Source: Mariniflexile litorale
GTDB lineage: Bacteria > Bacteroidota > Bacteroidia > Flavobacteriales > Flavobacteriaceae
NCBI RefSeq assembly: GCF_031128465.2
Contig: NZ_CP155618.1
Span: forward strand, 1,497,501-1,561,500
Length of the DNA: 64,000 nucleotides
Reading direction: 5' to 3'
Shown piece by piece: positions 25,154 through 34,529 of this stretch. Every line of letters begins with the position of its first letter. Position 1 is the first letter of the stretch. The position numbers and the translations under genes were made by a program. The notes beneath the pieces are model-generated. The model did no database searches. It had not been told where the DNA came from and saw only the letters and a program-made list of their open reading frames with translations.

Positions 25154-25161
25154 TATATTTG
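25154..25161 (+). promoter_or_regulatory. -7 element TATATTTG for the second secreted paralog
   Basis: Same box and spacing (27 bp to the ATG) as the first paralog; the upstream 21-nt identical block is at 25090-25110. Confidence 0.55.
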
Positions 25162-25188
25162 TCTTGTGGAATTTTAAAAAACCCAATC

Positions 25189-25806
25189 ATGAAAAACGTA
25201 TTAAACATCTCAAAAAAAGGAATCTTAATGGTAACAATGTTTGCTACCTTGTTAAGTTTTGCGAATGAAGTATCATTATTTAAAATTGAAAATGATGCTG
25301 AAAGAACCTCTCTTACTTTAACTAATGTAAAGCAAGGAAACCTATTATCTATTAAAAATAGTAATGGTGTTGTACTATATAAAGAACTCATTCAACAATC
25401 TGGAATTTATTCTAAAGGCTTCGATTTAACAGTTTTACCAAACGGTGGTTATATTTTTGAGCTTGATAAAGACGTAGAAATACAAACCATTCCTTTTACG
25501 GTAGTATCCAATACCGTTACTTTCAAAAAAGAATTGGAAACCACCATTTTTAAACCAGTTACAAGAGTAAAAGGGAATATGCTGTTTGTTTCAAGATTAT
25601 CTTTAAACAAAGCTCCTATGGAAATAGCTATTTATTTTACTGATTATGATAATATATCTAGTAACCAAGAACTTATTTTTTCAGAAAAAATTAAAGACAC
25701 TCAAAGCGTTAATAGAATCTACAAACTAACAGGTATCAATAAAGGCGATTACAAAGTTGTTTTTACTACCGAAGAACGAGTTTTTACAACTGAAATTAAC
25801 AACTAA
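25189..25806 (+). CDS. Secreted protein of unknown function (second tandem paralog)
   Basis: The start is ATG 25189, aligned with the paralog; the first 20 residues are nearly identical at DNA level. This 205-aa protein has a signal peptide and then the same beta-rich domain (LTNVKQGNLLSIKNSNG, GFDLTVLPNGGYIFELDKD). Divergence increases toward the C-terminus, so the duplication is not recent. Confidence 0.8.
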   Translation: MKNVLNISKKGILMVTMFATLLSFANEVSLFKIENDAERTSLTLTNVKQGNLLSIKNSNGVVLYKELIQQSGIYSKGFDLTVLPNGGYIFELDKDVEIQTIPFTVVSNTVTFKKELETTIFKPVTRVKGNMLFVSRLSLNKAPMEIAIYFTDYDNISSNQELIFSEKIKDTQSVNRIYKLTGINKGDYKVVFTTEERVFTTEINN

Positions 25807-25821
25807 TCAAATTTTTTTTTG

Positions 25822-25850
25822 AAAAGAGCGGGTCATTCACCCGCTCTTTT
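25822..25850. terminator. Bidirectional terminator between convergent genes
   Basis: AAAAGAGCGGGT and ACCCGCTCTTTT form a 12-bp stem with loop CATTC, flanked by A and T tracts on both sides. Confidence 0.92.
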
Positions 25851-25854
25851 TTAT

Positions 25855-26928
25855 TTAAAACAACTTTAATTGTCCATCTTTAAGCTGCTCGTGTAACTGG
25901 ATATTTAGTTTAGGCATTTGTTTGTTTTTAAAATACTTAAGCTTCGCTAATTTCACCAAACTATTAATTTGTTCTGCTATTTTTCCTTCGCCGTGCATTC
26001 TATAACCGTAACGCGAATTGTTTAAATTACCACCATGACAATTTTCAATTTGATGTAATACTTTTTCAGCTTTATCGGGCATGGTTTTGTGTATCCAATC
26101 TTTAAATATTTCTCCAATGGCACCGTTAAGTCTTACAATAGTATGCGCGATGCCTAAAGCTCCGTGTTCTGAAGCCGCTTTTGCTAATGGCAATATTTCA
26201 TGACTGTTTATTGAGGGAATGATGGGAGCTAACATCACATTAACAGGAATACCGTGGTCACTCAGTATTTTTACTGTTTCTAAACGCTTACTAATGCTTG
26301 CAGTTCTCGGTTCTAAAACACGTCTAGTCTCTTCTGAAAGTGACGTAATTGACACGTTTACACCTATTAAATTATCTTTTGAAAGCTCTTTTAAAAGATC
26401 CAAATCCCTAAGAATTAACGCATTTTTCGTAATGATGGCTACGGGATGTTTATATTCTAAAAACACTTCTAAGCACTTACGTGTAATCTCAAAAAAATTT
26501 TCAGCAGGTTGATAACAATCTGTATTGCCCGACATCACGATAGTATGCGCTTTCCAACTTTTCTTTTTTAACAACGCTTCTAACAATTTTGGAGCGTCTT
26601 TTTTAACCATAATACGTCGCTCAAAATCCAAACCAGCACTATAACCCCAAAATTCGTGGCTATTGCGTGCATAACAGTAAATGCACCCATGTTCGCAACC
26701 TTGATAAGCATTCATGGAATAAGACATTCCAATATCTGGACTCTCTACTTTATTCACAATGGTTTTAGGAAAAACTTCTAAATAAAGTGTTTTATTTTTA
26801 TCACTTTCTTCACCTTCTTTATGGCAAAACTCTAAAAAATCGTCACGCATTTCATGATTCAATTCCAAGAATCTATTGGATGCATTAAGCTGTGCACCAC
26901 GGCCTTTTATAGTATATTTTGGGTTCAT
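25855..26928 (-). CDS. PA0069-family radical SAM protein
   Basis: In this 357-aa protein the iron-sulfur motif CEHGCIYC (CxxxCxxC) lies near residue 77, preceded by YSMNAYQG and followed by ARNSHEFWGYSAGLDFE, a combination typical of the PA0069 / spore-photoproduct-lyase-like group. It uses SAM and a 4Fe-4S cluster for radical chemistry; the substrate is unknown, with DNA repair often suggested. Length is normal for the family. Confidence 0.88.
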   Translation of the reverse strand: MNPKYTIKGRGAQLNASNRFLELNHEMRDDFLEFCHKEGEESDKNKTLYLEVFPKTIVNKVESPDIGMSYSMNAYQGCEHGCIYCYARNSHEFWGYSAGLDFERRIMVKKDAPKLLEALLKKKSWKAHTIVMSGNTDCYQPAENFFEITRKCLEVFLEYKHPVAIITKNALILRDLDLLKELSKDNLIGVNVSITSLSEETRRVLEPRTASISKRLETVKILSDHGIPVNVMLAPIIPSINSHEILPLAKAASEHGALGIAHTIVRLNGAIGEIFKDWIHKTMPDKAEKVLHQIENCHGGNLNNSRYGYRMHGEGKIAEQINSLVKLAKLKYFKNKQMPKLNIQLHEQLKDGQLKLF

Positions 26929-27314
26929 TTAAAGTGAAATTACTGATGAATACTGCGAATTAGCTCATTAAAATTACTAATAATTGAATTTGAAAACTGT
27001 TAAAATCAGAATGGATTATTAACAAAATAAAACAGTGTACAAAATGCCTCTTTGTGAATAAAACAGCTTATTTCGTTAAACAACTGATAATGTTTTCTTT
27101 TATAAATTAATTCTGAAAACAAATCTTATTATAAAATCTTCTTCAAAAAACAATCATCTTAATTTACATACATAAACTACATCTTAAAACAGATTCAATA
27201 ATAATATTTTATTAAATATGACTATCAATTGTCTATGGAGTTTAAAAAATGTATACTTTAGACTTGTCCAAGTTTTTTTAAACTTTATTAAAGGATTTTA
27301 AGAATCATACCATT
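26929..27314. other. Intergenic region without a gene
   Basis: 386 bp of very AT-rich sequence between divergent genes; it should contain both promoters. I see no clear TTG/TAnnTTTG pair and no conserved RNA structure. Confidence 0.5.
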
Positions 27315-27998
27315 ATGAAAAAGTTTTTTATATTATTTTTCGTTTTAATTACCAGCAGCTTATCCTCTCAAAATAGCGATATGTTCTCGCATAAATTAGA
27401 CGACTTAGTTAGTTTGGATGTTCCAAAAAATTTCGTTGAATTAGACACACTTGTAGATGGGGTGAAAATTCACCAAATTAGATTTAAAACTAAAAGTTAT
27501 AATTTTATCGCCCAAAAAGTACTTTTCGAAAATGAAGACCAAAAGGAAAGTCTTTCTAGGTTACCATACGATTACACTAGTTTAATTGATGAATATAATC
27601 GTGTTATTGCTAGAATGAGATATAGAGTTCCTTATTATCTAAAAACCACTACACTTGTTGAAAAAGATGGCTTTACAGGTTATAATTTGAAATTTGCAAA
27701 TGACTTAGAAACACCTACTTATGAAGCTGAATTTTATTTATTAAATAAAAATTTATACACGTTTTTCTATGCCAGTGATACGCAGTTTAACTCCGATGTT
27801 AAAACCGAACTCTTTAATTCCATTAAGATAAACACGAATAAAGATATTAGCCAATATTTAGGTAAACCACCAAAATATAGATATGGCTACGTGCTAGCTA
27901 CTTACTTCTTTTTAAGTTTATTTGTAGTTTGGGTTATAATTATTTCGATTAAAATTTACAGAAAGAAAAAAGGGAAATCTAGTATTTTTCATGAGTAA
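27315..27998 (+). CDS. Exported protein with C-terminal membrane anchor, unknown function
   Basis: The 227-aa protein has a signal peptide (about 1-18, ending SLSSQN), a soluble domain of about 170 residues beginning with a LVSLDVPKNFVELDT strand (reminiscent of PsbP-like or DUF1795 surface proteins), and a C-terminal transmembrane helix (about 192-214) with a basic cytoplasmic tail. No catalytic motif. It stands alone. Confidence 0.75.
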   Translation: MKKFFILFFVLITSSLSSQNSDMFSHKLDDLVSLDVPKNFVELDTLVDGVKIHQIRFKTKSYNFIAQKVLFENEDQKESLSRLPYDYTSLIDEYNRVIARMRYRVPYYLKTTTLVEKDGFTGYNLKFANDLETPTYEAEFYLLNKNLYTFFYASDTQFNSDVKTELFNSIKINTNKDISQYLGKPPKYRYGYVLATYFFLSLFVVWVIIISIKIYRKKKGKSSIFHE

Positions 27999-28180
27999 GA
28001 TTATTGGTATTTCTTGTTGGATATAATTTTAAAAAACAACGATATAGATTTATAGTAATTATAATCTGTATTCATTTCTTAATTAAAAAATTAATTGGAT
28101 ACATTTAGCTATGCACCAAGGTGTTTTATGAAAAAATATAACTTCATTTGACTATATAAAATTCATTAAACACAGAACTT

Positions 28181-28188
28181 TATATTTG
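28181..28188 (+). promoter_or_regulatory. -7 element TATATTTG for the Crp-like gene
   Basis: Matches TAnnTTTG, 23 bp before the ATG at 28211. No good TTG at the normal distance, so activation by a regulator is possible. Confidence 0.45.
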
Positions 28189-28210
28189 CACATCCATACA
28201 AGCTAAAAAA

Positions 28211-28729
28211 ATGATAAATTTTGAGCACACTCTAACAAAAACTATTGAAAAAGGAGATATCTTATTAAAACAAGGAGACATTGCCAAACATGGATATTTA
28301 GTTAAAAATGGTTGCCTAAAAAGTTACTCCGTAGATAATGCAGGAAAAGAACATATCATGCAATTTGCTCCTGAAACATGGATGGTTACTGATTTGGATA
28401 GCTTTACCAATCAAGTACCCTCATTAGTTTTTATAGAAGCCATAGAAAATTCCGAAGTTTTAATTATTTCAAAATCTGATTTTAAAGACATTAGTAGTCT
28501 AGAAAAAGAAGCTGTTGTAGATATCGCAAATAAATTTAGAAACAATTTAATAGCCTCAAACAAACGTATTATTGGTTTATTAAGCGCAACAGCTGAACAA
28601 CGATATACTGATTTTACAGAAACTTACCCAACACTCGTACAACGGCTTCCACTTAAACTTATAGCGTCCTACATTGGTGTAACCCCAGAATATTTAAGTG
28701 ATATAAGACGAAAAATAACTAAAAAGTAA
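28211..28729 (+). CDS. Crp/Fnr-family transcriptional regulator
   Basis: The 172-aa protein has an N-terminal cyclic-nucleotide-binding-type beta barrel (about 1-110; ILLKQGDIAKHGYLVKNG) and a short C-terminal helix-turn-helix (LKLIASYIGVTPEYLSDIR). This slim Bacteroidota type often lacks ligand-binding residues. The DoxX gene 88 bp downstream is the likely target or partner. Confidence 0.87.
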   Translation: MINFEHTLTKTIEKGDILLKQGDIAKHGYLVKNGCLKSYSVDNAGKEHIMQFAPETWMVTDLDSFTNQVPSLVFIEAIENSEVLIISKSDFKDISSLEKEAVVDIANKFRNNLIASNKRIIGLLSATAEQRYTDFTETYPTLVQRLPLKLIASYIGVTPEYLSDIRRKITKK

Positions 28730-28817
28730 TTACAACACCATTTCTTAAGGTATCTTATTTCCAATGAGAATGTATTGCAGCAACTTTGCATTATTCAAAT
28801 TATTAAACTTAAAAGAA

Positions 28818-29228
28818 ATGACAAATCAAAAAAACAACAAAGCAATACATATTACGCTTTGGATTGCTCAAGTATTATTAGCCGTTATGTTTATCATGGC
28901 TGGAATTATGAAAGCCTCACAACCCATTGAAGCATTATCCCAATCATTACCATGGGTAACTACTGTTCCAGTTGGATTGGTACGATTTATTGGTATTAGT
29001 GAATTATTAGGAGGTTTGGGATTAATATTACCATCATTACTTCGCTTCAAACCATTTTTAACTGTTTGGGCTGCCTTAGGTCTTGCAACAGTTATGATAT
29101 TAGCCGCTATTTTTCATGCTTCAAGAGGTGAGTTCTCTGCTATAGGAGTGAATGTCGTATTAATAGCTGTTTTTCTATTTATTGCTTGGGGAAGAAGTAA
29201 AAAGGCCCGTATACTTTCGAAGCATTAA
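28818..29228 (+). CDS. DoxX-family membrane protein
   Basis: The 136-aa protein from ATG 28818 (MTNQKNNK) has four membrane helices and the DoxX pattern: AVMFIMAGIMKASQP, then FIGISELLGGLGLILPSL. An upstream in-frame ATG at 28764 would add 18 non-family residues. DoxX proteins are small inner-membrane proteins linked to redox stress; exact role unknown. It follows the Crp-like regulator. Confidence 0.85.
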   Translation: MTNQKNNKAIHITLWIAQVLLAVMFIMAGIMKASQPIEALSQSLPWVTTVPVGLVRFIGISELLGGLGLILPSLLRFKPFLTVWAALGLATVMILAAIFHASRGEFSAIGVNVVLIAVFLFIAWGRSKKARILSKH

Positions 29229-29299
29229 GAATATCAAAAGCTTTTTTTAAAACATAAATCTTAGGAACTACAAACAGATTTTATTTAACGTATTAAACT

Positions 29300-30187
29300 A
29301 TGCTAAATTCAAATAAATTTAATAGCAATTCAAGTGATTTTGCCTCGTTCGGGGCAATTCACTTGAATATTACAAACATTGAAAAGTCGACACTTTTCTG
29401 GACAAAAATAGTGGGTATGAAACTGAGGAAAACCTCAGGTAATATGGCGGAATTTGGATCAGTATCACGAACATTAGTTGTCGTTCATGAAACAGCTAAA
29501 AAACCTTTTACAAAGGGTTATAGCGGACTTTACCATGTTGCTATACATGCGCCAAATAAAGTTGAATTTGCAAGTATGTTGAACCGATTAGCAATAAACA
29601 ACTACCCATTTACTCCTGTAGATCATACGATGTCTAAGTCGTTATATTTAGACGATCCAGATGGAATTAACATAGAATTTACACTGGAAACTCCTAAAAG
29701 ATTTAAAAGAATGCATAGTGATGGTGGTCTTAGAATTGAGGATTCAGAGGGTAATATAAAAAGTGCTACGGATTATCTTGATATAAAAGAGGTGTTGAAA
29801 GATTTAGTAGATAACGATATCGATAAAATGATCTCCGAAGACTCCAATATTGGTCACTTACATTTGTATGCCAACAGTGTTGAAAAATCAACTGAATTCT
29901 ATAAAAAAATAGGATTTATTCCTTTCAACTATTTACCACAGTTTGTGTATAGCGATTTAGGTGCAGGAGGTGCTTATCAACATAGGTTAGCTCTAAACTC
30001 TTGGCATGGAATGAATAGACCATTAGCACCAAGTGAAAATGCCGGAATGAAATATTTTCAGATTAACTTCAAGACTAAAGAAAAATTAAAAGAAGCTTTA
30101 GAAAATGTTTCTGAATATAAAAAAAACGATGATGGTTATTGGGTATTGGATCCAACAGGCAACAAAATAATATTAACACATTCTTAA
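29300..30187 (+). CDS. VOC-family dioxygenase/glyoxalase-like protein (CatE type)
   Basis: This 295-aa protein contains two tandem VOC modules (about 14-130 and 168-290). Metal-ligand candidates: His in GAIHLNIT and Glu in NIEFTLE of the first module, and His in IGHLHLYA of the second. The fold and length fit ring-cleaving extradiol dioxygenases or related YfiE-like proteins. Convergent with the enoyl-CoA hydratase gene, one base apart. Confidence 0.85.
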   Translation: MLNSNKFNSNSSDFASFGAIHLNITNIEKSTLFWTKIVGMKLRKTSGNMAEFGSVSRTLVVVHETAKKPFTKGYSGLYHVAIHAPNKVEFASMLNRLAINNYPFTPVDHTMSKSLYLDDPDGINIEFTLETPKRFKRMHSDGGLRIEDSEGNIKSATDYLDIKEVLKDLVDNDIDKMISEDSNIGHLHLYANSVEKSTEFYKKIGFIPFNYLPQFVYSDLGAGGAYQHRLALNSWHGMNRPLAPSENAGMKYFQINFKTKEKLKEALENVSEYKKNDDGYWVLDPTGNKIILTHS

Positions 30188-30188
30188 T

Positions 30189-30971
30189 TTATTTCCCAGA
30201 AAAATCGGCCTTCCTTTTTTCTAAAAAAGCAGTTGTACCTTCGGTAAAATCATCAGTCCCAAAACAGTTTCCAAATTCTTGAATTTCAACATCAAATCCA
30301 TTAACACCATCTTTAAAATTAGCATTAATCGCTTTAATAGCAGAACCTATAGCAACCAGTGAGTTATTAGCTATTTTATTGGCTATTTTTTCACAAAGTA
30401 GCAACAGTTCTTCTTGAGGGACTACATGGTTTACCAAACCATAATTTAATGCTTGGTTGGCATCAATCATGCCTGCGGTCATTATCATTTCCATAGCCCG
30501 TCCTTTACCTATTAATTGTGGCAAACGTTGTGTGCCACCATATCCTGGAATAACACCTAATGATACTTCTGGAAGCCCCATTTTAGCAGTGTCGCTCGCT
30601 ACTCTAAAATGGCAAGCCATGGCCAATTCCAATCCGCCTCCAAGAGCAAAACCGTTAACGGCAGCAATGACGGGTTTAGATAAATTTTCAACAAAATCGA
30701 ACAATATTTCTTGCCCTTTTGCTGCTAATTTGGTTCCTTCTGCAACACTAAAATTGGAGAATTCACTAATATCGGCACCGGCAACAAATGCTTTTACACC
30801 ACTTCCTGTAAGGATAATTACTTTCGTATCTTCATCTTCTTCTTCATCTTTAAAAGCTTCGTGCAACTCTTCAATCGTTTCTTTATTTAAAGCATTTAAT
30901 TTATTTGGACGGTTTATAGTTATGGTAGTTATACCATTATTTTCTTCTACTAAAATGTTATTGTAAGCCAT
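30189..30971 (-). CDS. Enoyl-CoA hydratase/isomerase family protein
   Basis: This 260-aa protein shows the crotonase fold: oxyanion-hole segment AFVAGADISEFS near 65, AAVNGFALGGGLELAMACH near 105, and GLPEVSLGVIPGYGGTQRLP with both catalytic glutamates (one in GGGLELA-, one in LPEVSLG-type position). Likely hydrates 2-enoyl-CoA in fatty acid or amino acid breakdown. It is a short-chain type, not the multifunctional FadB. Confidence 0.92.
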   Translation of the reverse strand: MAYNNILVEENNGITTITINRPNKLNALNKETIEELHEAFKDEEEDEDTKVIILTGSGVKAFVAGADISEFSNFSVAEGTKLAAKGQEILFDFVENLSKPVIAAVNGFALGGGLELAMACHFRVASDTAKMGLPEVSLGVIPGYGGTQRLPQLIGKGRAMEMIMTAGMIDANQALNYGLVNHVVPQEELLLLCEKIANKIANNSLVAIGSAIKAINANFKDGVNGFDVEIQEFGNCFGTDDFTEGTTAFLEKRKADFSGK

Positions 30972-31032
30972 AATTTATGTTTTTGATAAGACTCTTCGAT
31001 AAGTCTAAAATGGATTTTTCTTTATCATTTCT

Positions 31033-32493
31033 TCAATATGCTTTGGGAAAAGTCACCCTAAATACTGTGCCTTTATCTTTTTCTGTTGTAAATGAAATGG
31101 TACCGTTATAGGTTTCTACAATATTTTTAACCATGGCCAACCCTAAACCCATACCACTCGTTTTTGTAGTAAACTTTGGTTCAAAAACCTTATCCATGTT
31201 TTCCTCTAAAATACCCGAACCGTTATCGGAAATAGTAATAACTACCTCATCATTAGATGTAGACACATTAATACTAATTTTTGGCGCCTGATTTTCTGGC
31301 ATCGCTTGGGTCGCATTTTTAACCAAATTGGTAACCACACGTATTAATTGGGTTCTATCTAGTTTTGCTATAATTTCATCTTTTTCTGCTGAAAAATCGA
31401 TGTAATCTTCATTAAAAATTTCTAAAGCGAGCCTTACAATATTAACCACATTTAAGGTTTCATTTTGTTGTGCTGGCATTTTGGCAAAGTTTGAAAATGC
31501 TGATGCTATAGAACTCATAGTGTCTATTTGCTGAATCAACGTTTTACTGTATTCATCCAATTTGGAATGAATATGTTCATCTTCAGGATTAAACTTCCGT
31601 TGAAAATTTTGAACTGTTAAACGCATGGGGGTTAACGGGTTTTTAATTTCGTGCGCCACTTGCTTAGCCATTTCTCTCCAAGCTTGTTCACGTTCGCTTC
31701 GGGCTAATTGTATGGCACTTTCTTCAAGTTCGTCAATCATACTATTATACGAACTAACTAAAGTAGAAATTTCTTCACTCGTATCATCTACAACAATTTT
31801 TTGATTGCGCTTTTCTAAACGCGTGGTATTAATTTTATCACTAATGGTTTTTAAAGACTTTGTAATATATTTAGATAGCAAAAACGCGATGGCAATAGCC
31901 ATAAGTAATACAAACATAAAGGCGACAGCAATACGCTTTAAAAACTCTTCAAGCTCTTTAGTCAGAAAATCGTCTTTCTCTAAATATGGTAAATTTAAGA
32001 TTGCAATGGCTTTAGATTTTTGATCAATTAAATAAGTGTAAGATGATTGAAATGTTTCGCCATTTTCGATACGCTTATCTACATGTCTATGTAAAGCGGT
32101 GTTCGATATGGCGTTTAAAGTTTCGGCATCTAAACATTGATCTGCTTCATTATTTTGCAACCCTGCTTTTGAAGAAATTAACAATGAACCCTCTAAATCG
32201 TATAAATTAATTTGAAGTTTGTGGATATCGGCAATGTTATAAACCTCATCTTTAAATATAATAGGGATGTTTTCTGTTTTAACTTCCCAAGTATTTTGCC
32301 TGCCATTTAAAACACGTTTTAAATGCGTTTGAATATTCTCTTCTTTACGTTCTAAACGTTCTGTATGGTAGTCTTGACTTTGCTCTTTATATTGGTAAAT
32401 AGCAACAATAGAAATAAGTACCGATGCCATTAATACTAATAGTATCATGGCTAAAAAAATACGGGTTCGTAAAGAAAGTTTCTTTAATTTCAT
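31033..32493 (-). CDS. Membrane sensor histidine kinase (HAMP, HisKA, HATPase)
   Basis: The 486-aa kinase has two membrane helices (about 11-33 and 187-209) enclosing a periplasmic sensor of about 150 residues, then a HAMP linker (210-262). HisKA follows with phospho-acceptor His281 in QVAHEIKNPLTP, and an ATPase with ISDNGSGI and GMGLGLAMV. It is of the NtrY-like type. No response regulator gene is adjacent, so its partner is elsewhere. Confidence 0.92.
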   Translation of the reverse strand: MKLKKLSLRTRIFLAMILLVLMASVLISIVAIYQYKEQSQDYHTERLERKEENIQTHLKRVLNGRQNTWEVKTENIPIIFKDEVYNIADIHKLQINLYDLEGSLLISSKAGLQNNEADQCLDAETLNAISNTALHRHVDKRIENGETFQSSYTYLIDQKSKAIAILNLPYLEKDDFLTKELEEFLKRIAVAFMFVLLMAIAIAFLLSKYITKSLKTISDKINTTRLEKRNQKIVVDDTSEEISTLVSSYNSMIDELEESAIQLARSEREQAWREMAKQVAHEIKNPLTPMRLTVQNFQRKFNPEDEHIHSKLDEYSKTLIQQIDTMSSIASAFSNFAKMPAQQNETLNVVNIVRLALEIFNEDYIDFSAEKDEIIAKLDRTQLIRVVTNLVKNATQAMPENQAPKISINVSTSNDEVVITISDNGSGILEENMDKVFEPKFTTKTSGMGLGLAMVKNIVETYNGTISFTTEKDKGTVFRVTFPKAY

Positions 32494-32625
32494 TCAAACA
32501 AATAATCCATTAAATATAGCAATAATTGAACCAAAGACCATTCAGAGAAAAGTTCCAAAAAAACAAATTCCAAATTCCAAATGGTATTATTGAAATTTGA
32601 TGCTTAAAAAATTGGGTTTTTGTTT

Positions 32626-33174
32626 TTAAGCATCCGCGTTTTTATCACGAATGTTTTTATAAATTTTAAAACCTAACATAATTAAAACACCTAAAACAAG
32701 AATACCTACAACACCCCAAACCCAATTGATGGCACTTTTTAAAACTACTAAAAACACAACAGCAAATAGAATGAAGGTTGCGCCTTCGTTCCAGATACGC
32801 ATAAAACTAGATGATTTTTTTACCACATCGTTTTGAAGCTGATTATAGTATTGATGTGTTTTTAAATGATAAATGAAAAGCAAGATCACAAATGCTAATT
32901 TTACCTGCATCCAAGGTTGTTGTAACCAAAATGGTTGTAAAATGAGGAGCCAAATGGCGAAAATTGTGGCTAATATAGCAGATGGCCATGTGATAATGAA
33001 CCACAATCGTTTTGCCATAAGCTTTAATTGTTTCCCAAGAATTTCTTTATCGGGCGATGGTTTATGAAATGCTTCTATTTGATAAACGAACAATCTTGGA
33101 ATGTAAAACAAACCCGCAAACCAAGTGATTACAAAAATAAGATGAAACGATTTTATATAGTTGTAATATTCCAT
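32626..33174 (-). CDS. hemJ: HemJ-like (CopD/UPF0093 family) membrane protein, probable protoporphyrinogen oxidase
   Basis: The 182-aa protein has four or five membrane helices. The conserved first helix, SFHLIFVITWFAGLFYIPRL, carries the family His and Arg. HemJ oxidises protoporphyrinogen IX to protoporphyrin IX, the substrate of ferrochelatase. hemH lies in the same operon (hemH, MATE gene, this gene; the MATE stop is 2 bp upstream), and no hemG or hemY is present in the window. Annotated simply as CopD-family in many genomes; context favours HemJ. Confidence 0.82.
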   Translation of the reverse strand: MEYYNYIKSFHLIFVITWFAGLFYIPRLFVYQIEAFHKPSPDKEILGKQLKLMAKRLWFIITWPSAILATIFAIWLLILQPFWLQQPWMQVKLAFVILLFIYHLKTHQYYNQLQNDVVKKSSSFMRIWNEGATFILFAVVFLVVLKSAINWVWGVVGILVLGVLIMLGFKIYKNIRDKNADA

Positions 33175-33176
33175 AG

Positions 33177-34529
33177 CTACATGGGTTGAGTGATTAAATT
33201 AGTCTTTATTTCTCTATTTAAAAAATAAGCGGTGACTATAGTTGAAAGCACATCGGAAATAGGAAAGGAAATCCAAACCCCTAATTCACCATAAAACTTT
33301 GGTAAAATTAATATTAACGGAATAAAGAAAAACCCTTGACGTGTTAAAGTTAATAATAATGCTGGGATTGCTTTCCCTATAGACTGAAAATAGGCAGCAC
33401 CAATAAGCTGTATGGCAATTATGGGGGTGGCAGCAAATACCCAACGCATATCGCTTGGTGTTTGTTCAATCACATCCAAATCGGTTGTAAACATGCGAGT
33501 TATGGCTTCCGGAAAAACCATTAAAACAATAAAAATACATGTGGATAATATAGCTGCATATTTAATGGCCGTATTGATACTTTGCCTCACTCTATCGTAA
33601 TTTTCTGCACCATAGTTAAAGCCTGCAATAGGTAGAAAACCTTGTGTAATTCCTAAAACAGGAAACATAGCGAACATGAGCATACGCCCCACAATGGCAT
33701 AAGCAGTTACTGAAGTTTCGCCACCTAAATCGAATAAAATATTATTCATAAACAAATAGGTAACACTTACCACGGCTTGTCTTGCAAGGGTGACAAAACC
33801 TAAAGACCCAATTTCTGAAACGATAGATCTGTTTAATCCGAAATGTGATGCATTAATTTTTAATTCTGAATTTTTAGATAGAAAAAACCATAAAATAAAA
33901 ATGAAGCAAATAATATATGAAATAGAGGTTGCCCATGCAGCCCCTTCCATTCCCAAATCCAACACATTTATAAAAATATAATCTAAAATCAGATTACTTA
34001 CTGAAGGAATCATCATCGCATACATGGCAAATTTGGGCTTTCCTTCTGCCCTAATCACCGTGTTTCCCATCATGCTTAAAGCCAAAAATGGTACCCCGTA
34101 TAATACAATCGTATAATAAACTTTAGCAGGTTCGAAAATAGCACCTTTACCACCAAAGGATAGAATAATAGCATCTTGATATATCAAGCCCACGACTGCT
34201 AAAGTAATTGTAAGAAATAAGGTTAAGGTAATTTGATTGCCAAAAGTTTTTAGCGCCTTTACGGGATTATTACTACCTAAAGCTCTTGAGATAATGGAAG
34301 ACCCACCAATACCAATAGCCATTCCTAAAGCCGCTATAAAGAATGATACAGGCAATACGACATTAATGGCTGCTATAGCTGTGGAACCAATCCAATGTCC
34401 TACAAAAATAGTGTCAACTAAAATATTAAGCGACATGACTAATATTCCAATGGATGCGGGTACTGCCTGTTTTATTAAAATTTTACCAATGGGTTGTGAG
34501 CCTAAATCCTGGGACGCTACTTTTGCCAT
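33177..34529 (-). CDS. MATE-family efflux transporter
   Basis: The 450-aa protein has about twelve membrane helices in two related halves. The start reads GKILIKQAVPASIGILVMSLN, and the AIGIGGSSIISRALG segment near residue 73 is typical. It probably exports organic cations or metabolites driven by Na+ or H+. The start codon overlaps the hemH stop (TAATG), placing it in a heme operon; a porphyrin substrate is conceivable but not shown. Confidence 0.92.
   Translation of the reverse strand: MAKVASQDLGSQPIGKILIKQAVPASIGILVMSLNILVDTIFVGHWIGSTAIAAINVVLPVSFFIAALGMAIGIGGSSIISRALGSNNPVKALKTFGNQITLTLFLTITLAVVGLIYQDAIILSFGGKGAIFEPAKVYYTIVLYGVPFLALSMMGNTVIRAEGKPKFAMYAMMIPSVSNLILDYIFINVLDLGMEGAAWATSISYIICFIFILWFFLSKNSELKINASHFGLNRSIVSEIGSLGFVTLARQAVVSVTYLFMNNILFDLGGETSVTAYAIVGRMLMFAMFPVLGITQGFLPIAGFNYGAENYDRVRQSINTAIKYAAILSTCIFIVLMVFPEAITRMFTTDLDVIEQTPSDMRWVFAATPIIAIQLIGAAYFQSIGKAIPALLLTLTRQGFFFIPLILILPKFYGELGVWISFPISDVLSTIVTAYFLNREIKTNLITQPM

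Noticed and set aside
27255-27290. ACTT-GTCC-AAGT followed by T run upstream of 27315
   Set aside because: The stem is only four bases and it sits before, not after, a gene.
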